From positions 106,810,542 through 106,874,541 of the forward strand of contig OV050032.1 of NCBI GenBank assembly GCA_920105625.2: a stretch of DNA of 64,000 nt. The letters run 5' to 3'. The position numbers and the translations under genes are program-made. The stretch comes from Clusia tigrina. Lineage: Eukaryota > Arthropoda > Insecta > Diptera > Clusiidae. Shown piece by piece: positions 23,220 through 35,371 of this stretch; position 1 is the stretch's first letter, and each line of letters opens with the position of its first letter. The notes under the pieces are model-generated. The model saw only the letters and a list, made by a program, of their open reading frames with translations. It was not told the DNA's origin and made no database searches.

Positions 23220-26200
23220 GTTACAAGCATTTGTATGTTGCAAACTTTGATAGGTATAGGACGTACCGTATAGAAGTTAGGGCCATTTGAAGTTTTATCA
23301 GTGTTTGATTTGGGACTCAAGGGTAGCATAGCTTTGAGCGATGGCTTAAATTTACAAGAGTCTCGAGTACTTTATTGTTACAAAATTTCAAGGTTTTTTG
23401 TCGCTCCTGTAAAAAGTTACAAGCATTTGTATGTTGCAAACTTTGATAGGTGTAGGACGTACCGTAAAGAAGTTAGGGGCGTTTGAAGTTTTATCAGTGT
23501 TTGATTTGGGACTCAAGGGTAGCATAGCTTTGAGCGATGGCTTAAATTGACAAGAGGCTCGAGTACTTCATTGTTACAAAATTTCAAGGTTTTATGGCTC
23601 TCCAGTAAAAAGTTACAAGCATTTGTATGTTGCAAACTTTGATAGGTGTAGGACGTACCGTAAAGAAGTTAGGGGCGTTTGAAGTTTTATCAGTGTTTGA
23701 TTTGGGACTCAAGGGTAGCATAGCTTTGAGCGATGGCTTAAATTAACAAGAGGCTCGGGTACTTCATTGTTACAAATTTTCAAGGTTATATGACGCTCCA
23801 GTAAAAAGTTACAAGCATTTGTATGTTGCAAACTTTGATAGGTGTAGGACGTACCGTAAAGAAGTTAGGGGCGTTTGAAATTTTATTAGTGTTTGATTTG
23901 GGACTCTAGGGTAGCATAGTTTTGAGCGATGGCTTAAATTGACAAGAGGCTCGAGTACTTTATTGTTACAAAATTTCAAGGTTTTATGACGCTCCAGTAA
24001 AAAGTTACAAGCATTTGTATGTTGCAAACTTTGATATGTGTAGGACGTACCGTAAAGAAGTTCGGGGCGTTTGAAGTTTTATCAATGTTTGATTTGGGAC
24101 TCTAGGGTAGCATAGATTTGAGCGATAGCTTAAATTGACAAGAGGCTCGGGTACTTCATTGTCGCAAAATTTCAAGGTTTTATGACGCTCCAGTAAAAAG
24201 TTACAAGCATTTGTATGTTGCAAACTTTGATAGGTGTAGGACGTACCGTATAGAAGTTAGGGCCATTTGAAATTTTATCAGTGTTTGATTTGGGACTAAG
24301 GGTAGCATAGCTTTGAGCGATGGCTTAATTTGACAAGAGTCTCGAGTACTTTATTGTTACAAAATTTCAAGGTTTTATGACGCTCCAGTAAAAAGTTACA
24401 AGCATTTGTATGTTGCAAACTTTGATAGGTGTAGGACGTACCGTAAAGAAGTTAGGGGTGTTTGAAGTTTTATCAGTGTTTGATTTGGGACTCAAGGGTA
24501 GCATAGCTTTGAGCGATGGCTTAATTTGACAAGAGGCTCGGGTATTTCATTGTTACAAATTTTCAAGGTTTTATGACGCTCCAGTAAAAAGTTACAAGCA
24601 TTTGTATGTTGCAAACTTTGATAGGTGTAGGACGTACCGTAAAGAAGTTAGGGGAGTTTGAAATTTTATTAGTGTTTGATTTGGGACTCTAGGATAGCAT
24701 AGTTTTGAGCGATGGCTGAAATTGACAAGAGGCTCGAGTACTTTATTGTTACAAAATTTCAAGGTTTTATGACGTTCCAGTAAAAAGCTACAAGCATTTG
24801 TATGTTGCAAACTTTGATAGGTGTAGGACGTACCGTAAAGAAGTTCGGGGCGTTTGAAGTTTTATCAGTGTTTGATTTGGGACTCTAGGGTAGCATAGTT
24901 TTGAGCGATAGCTTAAATTGACAAGAGGCTCGGGTACTTCATTGTCACAAAATTTCAAGGTTTTATGACGCTCCAGTAAAAAGTTACAAGCATTTGTATG
25001 TTGCAAACTTTGATAGGTGTAGGACGTACCGTATAGAAGTTAGGGGCGTTTGAAGTTTTATCAGTGTTTGATTTGGGACTCTAGGGTAGCATAGTTTTGA
25101 GCGATGGCTTAAATTGACAAGAGGCTCGGGTACTTTATTGTTACAAAATTTCAAGGTTTTATGACGCTCCAGTAAAAAGTTACAAGCATTTGTATGTTGC
25201 AATCTTTGATATGTGTAGGACGTACCGTAAAGAAGTTAGGGGCGTTTGAAGTTTTATCAGTGTTTGATTTGGGACTCAAGGGTAGCATAGCTTTGACCTA
25301 TGGCTTAAATTGACAAGAGGCTCGGGTACTTCATTGTTACAAAATTTCAAGGTTTTATGACGCTCCAGTAAAAAGTTACAAGCATTTGTATGTTGCAAAC
25401 TTTGATAGGTGTAGGACGTACCGTATAGAAGTTAGGGCCATTTGAAATTTTATCAGTGTTTGATTTGGGACTCAAGGGTAGCATAGCTTTGAGCGATGGC
25501 TTAATTTGACAAGAGTCTCGAGTACTTTATTGTTACAAAATTTCAAGGTTTTATGACGCTCCAGTAAAAAGTTACAAGCATTTGTATGTTGCAAACTTTG
25601 ATAGGTGTAGGACGTACCGTAAAGAAGTTAGGGGCGTTTGAAGTTTTATCAGTGTTTGATTTGGGACTCAAGGGTAGCATAGCTTTGAGCGATGGCTTAA
25701 ATTGACAAGAGGCTCGGGTATTTCATTGTTACAAATTTTCAAGGTTTTATGACGCTCCAGTAAAAAGTTACAAGCATTTGTATGTTCCAAACTTTGATAG
25801 GTGTAGGACGTACCGTAAAGAAGTTAGGGGCGTTTGAAATTTTATTAGTGTTTGATTTGGGACTCTAGGGTAGCACAGTTTTGAGCGATGGCTTAAATTG
25901 ACAAGAGGCTCGGGCACTTTATTGTTACAAAATTTCAAGGTTTTATGACGCTCCAGTAAAAAGTTACAAACATTTGTATGTTGCAAACTTTGATAGGTGT
26001 AGGACGTACCGTAAAGAAGTTAGGGGCGGTTGAAGTTTTATCAGTGTTTGATTTGGGACTCAAGGGTAGCATAGCTTTGAGGGACGGCTTAAATTGACAA
26101 GAGGCTCGAGTACTTCATTGTTACAAAATTTCAAGGTTTTATGACGCTCCAGTAAAAAGTTACAAGCATTTGTATGTTGCAAACTTTGATAGGTATAGGA

Positions 26201-26550
26201 CGTACCGTATAGAAGTTAGGGCCATTTGAAGTTTTATCAGTGTTTGATTTGGGACTCAAGGGTAGCATAGCTTTGAGCGATGGCTTAAATTTACAAGAGT
26301 CTCGAGTACTTTATTGTTACAAAATTTCAAGGTTTCTTGTCGCTCCTGTAAAAAGTTACAAGCATTTGTATGTTGCAAACTTTGATAGGTGTAGGACGTA
26401 CCGTAAGGAAGTTAGGGGCGTTTGAAGTTTTATCAGTGTTTGATTTGGGACTCAAGGGTAGCATAGCTTTGAGCGATGGCTTAAATTAACAAGAGGCTCG
26501 GGTACTTCATTGTTACAAATTTTCAAGGTTTTATGACGCTCCAGTAAAAA
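23220..26550. repeat. Transition zone, 17 monomers
   Basis: Monomers of the right-hand HOR family appear first here. K1 is at 23220 and again at 26159, 2939 bp apart (15 monomers minus one base). Early forms of K2, K3 and K4 sit at 23416, 23612 and 23808. Between them are monomers shared with the far left: 24591-25178 repeats three monomers of the 7-monomer block (aggatagc, aaaaagctacaag, gaagttcgggg, attgtcacaaaat). The zone also contains gtgtaggacg/ggccatttgaaatttt/aatttgacaagagtctcg monomers shared with the 26-monomer block. One base is lost near 24297 (gggactaagg). Confidence 0.85.
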
Positions 26551-28510
26551 GTTACAAGCATTTGTATGTTGCAAACTTTGATAGGTGTAGGACGTACCGT
26601 AAAGAAGTTATGGGCGTTTGAAATTTTATTAGTGTTTGATTTGGGACTCTAGGGTAGCATAGTTTTGAGCGATGGCTTAAATTGACAAGAGGCTCGAGTA
26701 CTTTATTGTTACAAAATTTCAAGGTTTTATGACGCTCCAGTAAAAAGTTACAAGCATTTGTATGTTGCAAACTTTGATAGGTGTAGGACATACCGTATAG
26801 AAATTAGGACCATTTGAAGATTTATCAGTGTTTGATTTGGGATTCAAGGGTAGCATAGCTTGGAGCGATAGTTTAAATTGACAAGAGGCTCGAGTACTTT
26901 ATTGTTACAAAATTTCAAGGTTTTATGACGCTCCTGTAAAAAGTTACAAGCATTTGAATGTTGCAAACTTTGATTGGTGTAGGATGTACCGTAAAGAAGT
27001 TAGGGGCGTTTGAAGTTTTATCAGTGTTTGATTTGGGACTCTAGGGTAGCATAGCTTTGAGCGATGGCTTAAATTGACAAGAGGCTCGAGTACTTTATTG
27101 TTACAAAATTTCAAGGTTTTATGACGCTCCAGTAAAAAGTTACAAGCATTTGTATGTTGCAAACTTTGATAGGTGTAGGACATACCGTATAGAAGTTAGG
27201 GCCATTTGAAGATTTATCAGTGTTTGATTTGGGATTCAAGGGTAGCATAGCTTGGAGCGATAGTTTAAATTGACAAGAGGCTCGAGTACTTTATTGTTAC
27301 AAAATTTCAAGGTTTTATGACGCTCCAGTAAAAAGTTACAAGCATTTGTATGTTGCACACTTTGATAGGTGTAGGACGTACCGTATAGAAGTTAGGGCCA
27401 TTTGAAATTTTATCAGTGTTTGATTTGGGACTCAAGGGTAGCATAGCTTTGAGCGATGGCTTAATTTGACAAGAGTCTCGAGTACTTTATTGTTACAAAA
27501 TTTCAAGGTTTTATGACGCTCCAGTAAAAAGTTACAAGCATTTGTATGTTGCAAACTTTGATAGGTGTAGGACGTACCGTAAAGAAGTTAGGGGCGTTTG
27601 AAGTTTTATCAGTGTTTGATTTGGGACTCAAGGGTAGCATAGCTTTGAGCGATGGCTTAAATTGACAAGAGGCTCGGGTATTTCATTGTTACAAAATTTC
27701 AAGGTTTTATGACGCTCCAGTAAAAAGTTACAAGCATTTGTATGTTGCAAACTTTGATAGGTGTAGGACGTACCGTAAAGAAGTTAGGGGCGTTTGAAAT
27801 TTTATTAGTGTTTGATTTGGGTCTCTAGGGTAACACAGTTTTGAGCGATGGCTTAAATTGACAAGAGGCTCGGGTACTTTATTGTTACAAAATTTCAAGG
27901 TTTTATGACGCTCCAGTAAAAAGTTACAAACATTTGTATGTTGCAAACTTTGATAGGTGTAGGACGTACCGCAAAGAAGTTAGGGGCGGTTGAAGTTTTA
28001 TCAGTGTTTGATTTGGGACTCAAGGGTAGCATAGCTTTGAGCGACGGCTTAAATTGACAAGAGGCTCGAGTACTTCATTGTTACAAAATTTCAAGGTTTT
28101 ATGACGCTCCAGTAAAAAGTTACAAGCATTTGTATGTTGCAAACTTTGATAGGTGTAGGACGTACCGCAAAGAAGTTAGGGGCGGTTGAAGTTTTATCAG
28201 TGTTTGATTTGGGACTCAAGGGTAGCATAGCTTTGAGCGATGGCTTAAATTGACAAGAGGCTCGAGTACTTCATTGTTACAAAATTTCAAAGTTTTATGG
28301 CTCTCCAGTAAAAAGTTACAAGCATTTGTATGTTGCAAACTTTGATAGGTGTAGGACGTACCGTAAAGAAGTTAGGGGCGTTTGAAGTTTTATCAGTGTT
28401 TGATTTGGGACTCAAGGGTAGCATAGCTTTGAGCGATGGCTTAAATTAACAAGAGGCTCGGGTACTTCATTGTTACAAATTTTCAAGGTTTTATGACGCT
28501 CCAGTAAAAA
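26551..28510. repeat. Right HOR unit H1 (10 monomers, variant)
   Basis: Monomer order: K4, K5, K6, K5', L1 (ttgcacac), L2 (gggtatttc), L3 (gtctctagggtaacac), K10, K2-like, K3. It shares its second half with the transition-zone style rather than with the canonical 10-mer, so it looks like a founder or junction form. Confidence 0.88.
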
Positions 28511-31246
28511 GTTACAAGCATTTGTATGTTGCAAACTTTGATAGGTGTAGGACGTACCGTAAAGAAGTTAGGGGCGTTTGAAATTTTATTAGTGTTTGAT
28601 TTGGGACTCTAGGGTAGCATAGTTTTGAGCGATGGCTTAAATTGACAAGAGGCTCGAGTACTTTATTGTTACAAAATTTCAAGGTTTTATGACGCTCCAG
28701 TAAAAAGTTACAAGCATTTGTATGTTGCAAACTTTGATAGGTGTAGGACATACCGTATAGAAGTTAGGGCCATTTGAAGATTTATCAGTGTTTGATTTGG
28801 GATTCAAGGGTAGCATAGCTTGGAGCGATAGTTTAAATTGACAAGAGGCTCGAGTACTTTATTGTTACAAAATTTCAAGGTTTTATGACGCTCCTGTAAA
28901 AAGTTACAAGCATTTGAATGTTGCAAACTTTGATTGGTGTAGGATGTACCGTAAAGAAGTTAGGGGCGTTTGAAGTTTTATCAGTGTTTGATTTGGGACT
29001 CTAGGGTAGCATAGCTTTGAGCGATGGCTTAAATTGACAAGAGGCTCGAGTACTTTATTGTTACAAAATTTCAAGGTTTTATGACGCTCCAGTAAAAAGT
29101 TACAAGCATTTGTATGTTGCAAACTTTGATAGGTGTAGGACATACCGTATAGAAGTTAGGGCCATTTGAAGATTTATCAGTGTTTGATTTGGGATTCAAG
29201 TGTAGCATAGCTTGGAGCGATAGTTTAAATTGACAAGAGGCTCGAGTACTTTATTGTTACAAAATTTCAAGGTTTTATGACGCTCCTGTAAAAAGTTACA
29301 AGCATTTGAATGTTGCAAACTTTGATTGGTGTAGGATGTACCGTAAAGATGTTAGGGGCGCTTGAAGTTTTATCAGTGTTTGATTTGGGACTCTAGGATA
29401 GCATAGTTTTGGGCGCTAACTTAAATTGACAAGAGGCTCGGGTACTTTATTGTTACAAAATTTCAAGGTTTTATGACGCTCCTGTAAAAAGTTACAAGCA
29501 TTTGAATGTTGCAAACTTTGATTGGTGTAGGATGTACCGTAAAGAAGTTAGGGGCGTTTGAAGTTTTATCAGTGTTTGATTTGGGACTCTAGGGTAGCAT
29601 AGCTTTGAGCGATGGCTTAAATTGACAAGAGGCTCGAGTACTTTATTGTTACAAAATTTCAAGGTTTTATGACGCTCCAGTAAAAAGTTACAAACATTTG
29701 TATGTTGCAAACTTTGATAGGTGTAGGACGTACCGTAAAGAAGTTAGGGGCGGTTGAAGTTTTATCAGTGTTTGATTTGGGACTCAAGGGTAGCATAGCT
29801 TTGAGCGACGGCTTAAATTGACAAGAGGCTCGAGTACTTCATTGTTACAAAATTTCAAGGTTTTATGACGCTCCAGTAAAAAGTTACAAGCATTTGTATG
29901 TTGCAAACTTTGATAGGTATAGGACGTACCGTATAGAAGTTAGGGCCATTTGAAGTTTTATCAGTGTTTGATTTGGGACTCAAGGGTAGCATAGCTTTGA
30001 GCGATGGCTTAAATTTACAAGAGTCTCGAGTACTTTATTGTTACAAAATTTCAAGGTTTTTTGTCGCTCCTGTAAAAAGTTACAAGCATTTGTATGTTGC
30101 AAACTTTGATAGGTGTAGGACGTACCGTTAAGAAGTTAGGGGCGTTTGAAGTTTTATCAGTGTTTGATTTGGGACTCAAGGGTAGCATAGCTTTGAGCGA
30201 TGGCTTAAATTGACAAGAGGCTCGATTACTTCATTGTTACAAAATTTCAAAGTTTTATGGCTCTCCAGTAAAAAGTTACAAGCATTTGTATGTTGCAAAC
30301 TTTGATAGGTGTAGGACGTACCGTAAAGAAGTTAGGGCCATTTGAAGTTTTATCAGTGTTTGATTTGGGACTCAAGGGTAGCATAGCTTTGAGCGATGGC
30401 TTAAATTAACAAGAGGCTCGGGTACTTCATTGTTACAAATTTTCAAGGTTTTATGACGCTCCAGTAAAAAGTTACAAGCATTTGTATGTTGCAAACTTTG
30501 ATAGGTGTAGGACATACCGTAAAGAAGTTAGGGGCGTTTGAAATTTTATTAGTGTTTGATTTGGGACTCTAGGGTAGCATAGTTTTGAGCGATGGCTTAA
30601 ATTGACAAGAGGCTCGAGTACTTTATTGTTACAAAATTTCAAGGTTTTATGACGCTCCAGTAAAAAGTTACAAGCATTTGTATGTTGCAAACTTTGATAG
30701 GTGTAGGACATACCGTATAGAAGTTAGGGCCATTTGAAGATTTATCAGTGTTTGATTTGGGATTCAAGGGTAGCATAGCTTGGAGCGATAGTTTAAATTG
30801 ACAAGAGGCTCGAGTACTTTATTGTTACAAAATTTCAAGGTTTTATGACGCTCCTGTAAAAAGTTACAAGCATTTGAATGTTGCAAACTTTGATTGGTGT
30901 AGGATGTACCGTAAAGAAGTTAGGGGCGTTTGAAGTTTTATCAGTGTTTGATTTGGGACTCTAGGGTAGCATAGCTTTGAGCGATGGCTTAAATTGACAA
31001 GAGGCTCGAGTACTTTATTGTTACAAAATTTCAAGGTTTTATGACGCTCCAGTAAAAAGTTACAAGCATTTGTATGTTGCAAACTTTGATAGATGTAGGA
31101 CATACCGTATAGAAGTTAGGGCCATTTGAAGATTTATCAGTGTTTGATTTGGGATTCAAGGGTAGCATAGCTTGGAGCGATAGTTTAAATTGACAAGAGG
31201 CTCGAGTACTTTATTGTTACAAAATTTCAAGGTTTTATGACGCTCC
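27542..31246. repeat. 3.7-kb segmental duplication, copy 1 (offset 6861)
   Basis: About 19 monomers covering the end of H1, all of H2 and the start of H3. They recur at 34403-38107 with only scattered differences. The shared private changes gtctctagggtaacac, caagtgtagc and gatagatgtagg show common descent rather than general satellite similarity. Confidence 0.88.
28511..30470. repeat. Right HOR unit H2 (canonical 10-mer, 1960 bp)
   Basis: Monomer order: K4, K5, K6, K5', K8, K9, K10, K1, K2, K3. This is the reference layout for the right-hand HOR. It carries the private caagtgtagc change near 29207, shared only with H6. Confidence 0.92.
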
Positions 31247-32038
31247 AGTAAAAAGTTACAAGCATTTGTATGTTGCACACTTTGATAGGTGTAGGACGTA
31301 CCGTATAGAAGTTAGGGCCATTTGAAATTTTATCAGTGTTTGATTTGTGACTCAAGGGTAGCATAGCTTTGAGCGATGGCTTAATTTGACAAGAGTCTCG
31401 AGTACTTTATTGTTACAAAATTTCAAGGTTTTATGACGCTCCAGTAAAAAGTTACAAGCATTTGTATGTTGCAAACTTTGATAGGTGTAGGACGTACCGT
31501 AAAGAAGTTAGGGGCGGTTGAAGTTTTATCAGTGTTTGATTTGGGACTCAAGGGTAGCATAGCTTTGAGCGACGGCTTAAATTGACAAGAGGCTCGAGAA
31601 CTTCATTGTTACAAAATTTCAAGGTTTTATGACGCTCCAGTAAAAAGTTACAAGCATTTGTATGTTGCAAACTTTGATAGGTGTAGGACGTAACGCAAAG
31701 AAGTTAGGGGCGGTTGAAGTTTTATCAGTGTTTGATTTGGGACTCAAGGGTAGCATAGCTTTGAGCGATGGCTTAAATTGACAAGAGGCTCGAGTACTTC
31801 ATTGTTACAAAATTTCAAAGTTTTATGGCTCTCCAGTAAAAAGTTACAAGCATTTGTATGTTGCAAACTTTGATAGGTGTAGGACGTACCGTAAAGAAGT
31901 TAGGGGCGTTTGAAGTTTTATCAGTGTTTGATTTGGGACTCAAGGGTAGCATAGCTTTGAGCGATGGCTTAAATTAACAAGAGGCTCGGGTACTTCATTG
32001 TTACAAATTTTCAAGGTTTTATGACGCTCCAGTAAAAA
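30471..32038. repeat. Right HOR unit H3 (8 monomers)
   Basis: Monomer order: K4, K5, K6, K5', L1 (ttgcacac near 31275), K10, K2-like (gtaacgcaaag), K3. It resembles H1 with L2 and L3 deleted. The K6 copy is followed by gatagatgtagg, a change shared with H5 and H7. Confidence 0.88.
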
Positions 32039-33607
32039 GTTACAAGCATTTGTATGTTGCAAACTTTGATAGGTGTAGGACGTACCGTAAAGAAGTTAGG
32101 GGCGTTTGAAATTTTATTAGTGTTTGATTTGGGACTCTAGGGTAGCATAGTTTTGAGCGATGGCTTAAATTGACAAGAGGCTCGAGTACTTTATTGTTAC
32201 AAAATTTCAAGGTTTTATGACGCTCCAGTAAAAAGTTACAAGCATTTGTATGTTGCAAACTTTGATAGGTGTAGGACATACCGTATAGAAGTTAGGGCCA
32301 TTTGAAGATTTATCAGTGTTTGATTTGGGATTCAAGGGTAGCATAGCTTGGAGCGATAGTTTAAATTGACAAGAGGCTCGAGTACTTTATTGTTACAAAA
32401 TTTCAAGGTTTTATGACGCTCCTGTAAAAAGTTACAAGCATTTGAATGTTGCAAACTTTGATTGGTGTAGGATGTACCGTAAAGATGTTAGGGGCGCTTG
32501 AAGTTTTATCAGTGTTTGATTTGGGACTCTAGGATAGCATAGTTTTGGGCGCTAACTTAAATTGACAAGAGGCTCGGGTACTTTATTGTTACAAAATTTC
32601 AAGGTTTTATGACGCTCCTGTAAAAAGTTACAAGCATTTGAATGTTGCAAACTTTGATTGGTGTAGGATGTACCGTAAAGAAGTTAGGGGCGTTTGAAGT
32701 TTTATCAGTGTTTGATTTGGGACTCTAGGGTAGCATAGCTTTGAGCGATGGCTTAAATTGACAAGAGGCTCGAGTACTTTATTGTTACAAAATTTCAAGG
32801 TTTTATGACGCTCCAGTAAAAAAGTTACAAACATTTGTATGTTGCAAACTTTGATAGGTGTAGGACGTACCGTAAAGAAGTTAGGGGCGGTTGAAGTTTT
32901 ATCAGTGTTTGATTTGGGACTCAAGGGTAGCATAGCTTTGAGCGACGGCTTAAATTGACAAGAGGCTCGAGTACTTCATTGTTACAAAATTTCAAGGTTT
33001 TATGACGCTCCAGTAAAAAGTTACAAGCATTTGTATGTTGCAAACTTTGATAGGTATAGGACGTACCGTATAGAAGTTAGGGCCATTTGAAGTTTTATCA
33101 GTGTTTGATTTGGGACTCAAGGGTAGCATAGCTTTGAGCGATGGCTTAAATTTACAAGAGTCTCGAGTACTTTATTGTTACAAAATTTCAAGGTTTTTTG
33201 TCGCTCCTGTAAAAAGTTACAAGCATTTGTATGTTGCAAACTTTGATAGGTGTAGGACGTACCGTTAAGAAGTTAGGGGCGTTTGAAGTTTTATCAGTGT
33301 TTGATTTGGGACTCAAGGGTAGCATAGCTTTGAGCGATGGCTTAAATTGACAAGAGGCTCGATTACTTCATTGTTACAAAATTTCAAAGTTTTATGGCTC
33401 TCCAGTAAAAAGTTACAAGCATTTGTATGTTGCAAACTTTGATAGGTGTAGGACGTACCGTAAAGAAGTTAGGGGCGTTTGAAGTTTTATCAGTGTTTGA
33501 TTTGGGACTCAAGGGTAGCATAGCTTTGAGCGATGGCTTAAATTAACAAGAGGCTCGGGTACTTCATTGTTACAAATTTTCAAGGTTTTATGACGCTCCA
33601 GTAAAAA
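32039..33607. repeat. Right HOR unit H4 (8 monomers, K6-K5' deleted)
   Basis: Monomer order: K4, K5, K8, K9, K10, K1, K2, K3. It is the canonical 10-mer minus the K6-K5' pair. K5 and K5' are nearly the same, so the deletion is explained by recombination between them. It has the only base insertion I see in the array (agtaaaaaagttac near 32821). Confidence 0.9.
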
Positions 33608-35371
33608 GTTACAAGCATTTGTATGTTGCAAACTTTGATAGGTGTAGGACATACCGTAAAGAAGTTAGGGGCGTTTGAAATTTTATTAGTGTTTGATTTG
33701 GGACTCTAGGGTAGCATAGTTTTGAGCGATGGCTTAAATTGACAAGAGGCTCGAGTACTTTATTGTTACAAAATTTCAAGGTTTTATGACGCTCCAGTAA
33801 AAAGTTACAAGCATTTGTATGTTGCAAACTTTGATAGGTGTAGGACATACCGTATAGAAGTTAGGGCCATTTGAAGATTTATCAGTGTTTGATTTGGGAT
33901 TCAAGGGTAGCATAGCTTGGAGCGATAGTTTAAATTGACAAGAGGCTCGAGTACTTTATTGTTACAAAATTTCAAGGTTTTATGACGCTCCTGTAAAAAG
34001 TTACAAGCATTTGAATGTTGCAAACTTTGATTGGTGTAGGATGTACCGTAAAGAAGTTAGGGGCGTTTGAAGTTTTATCAGTGTTTGATTTGGGACTCTA
34101 GGGTAGCATAGCTTTGAGCGATGGCTTAAATTGACAAGAGGCTCGAGTACTTTATTGTTACAAAATTTCAAGGTTTTATGACGCTCCAGTAAAAAGTTAC
34201 AAGCATTTGTATGTTGCAAACTTTGATAGATGTAGGACATACCGTATAGAAGTTAGGGCCATTTGAAGATTTATCAGTGTTTGATTTGGGATTCAAGGGT
34301 AGCATAGCTTGGAGCGATAGTTTAAATTGACAAGAGGCTCGAGTACTTTATTGTTACAAAATTTCAAGGTTTTATGACGCTCCTGTAAAAAGTTACAAGC
34401 ATTTGAATGTTGCAAACTTTGATAGGTGTAGGACGTACCGTAAAGAAGTTAGGGGCGTTTGAAGTTTTATCAGTGTTTGATTTGGGACTCAAGGGTAGCA
34501 TAGCTTTGAGCGATGGCTTAAATTGACAAGAGGCTCGGGTATTTCATTGTTACAAATTTTCAAGGTTTTATGACGCTCCAGTAAAAAGTTACAAGCATTT
34601 GTATGTTGCAAACTTTGATAGGTGTAGGACGTACCGTAAAGAAGTTAGGGGCGTTTGAAATTTTATTAGTGTTTGATTTGGGTCTCTAGGGTAACACAGT
34701 TTTGAGCGATGGCTTAAATTGACAAGAGGCTCGGGTACTTTATTGTTACAAAATTTCAAGGTTTTATGACGCTCCAGTAAAAAGTTACAAACATTTGTAT
34801 GTTGCAAACTTTGATAGGTGTAGGACGTACCGCAAAGAAGTTAGGGGCGGTTGAAGTTTTATCAGTGTTTGATTTGGGACTCAAGGGTAGCATAGCTTTG
34901 AGCGACGGCTTAAATTGACAAGAGGCTCGAGTACTTCATTGTTACAAAATTTCAAGGTTTTATGACGCTCCAGTAAAAAGTTACAAGCATTTGTATGTTG
35001 CAAACTTTGATAGGTGTAGGACGTACCGCAAAGAAGTTAGGGGCGGTTGAAGTTTTATCAGTGTTTGATTTGGGACTCAAGGGTAGCATAGCTTTGAGCG
35101 ATGGCTTAAATTGACAAGAGGCTCGAGTACTTCATTGTTACAAAATTTCAAAGTTTTATGGCTCTCCAGTAAAAAGTTACAAGCATTTGTATGTTGCAAA
35201 CTTTGATAGGTGTAGGACGTACCGTAAAGAAGTTAGGGGCGTTTGAAGTTTTATCAGTGTTTGATTTGGGACTCAAGGGTAGCATAGCTTTGAGCGATGG
35301 CTTAAATTAACAAGAGGCTCGGGTACTTCATTGTTACAAATTTTCAAGGTTTTATGACGCTCCAGTAAAAA
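33608..35371. repeat. Right HOR unit H5 (9 monomers)
   Basis: Monomer order: K4, K5, K6, K5', chimeric L2, L3, K10, K2-like, K3. The chimeric monomer at 34392 begins with gaatg (K6/K8/K9 style) and continues with ataggtg (L2 style), marking a crossover point. From that point on it repeats H1 at an offset of 6861 bp. Confidence 0.9.

Noticed and set aside
23301..26425. Two plus-strand 61-codon frames (23301-23486 and 26240-26425)
   Set aside because: They are opened by GTG within the K1 monomer because that variant loses the usual stops. They are simply the two K1 copies that pass a length cut-off.
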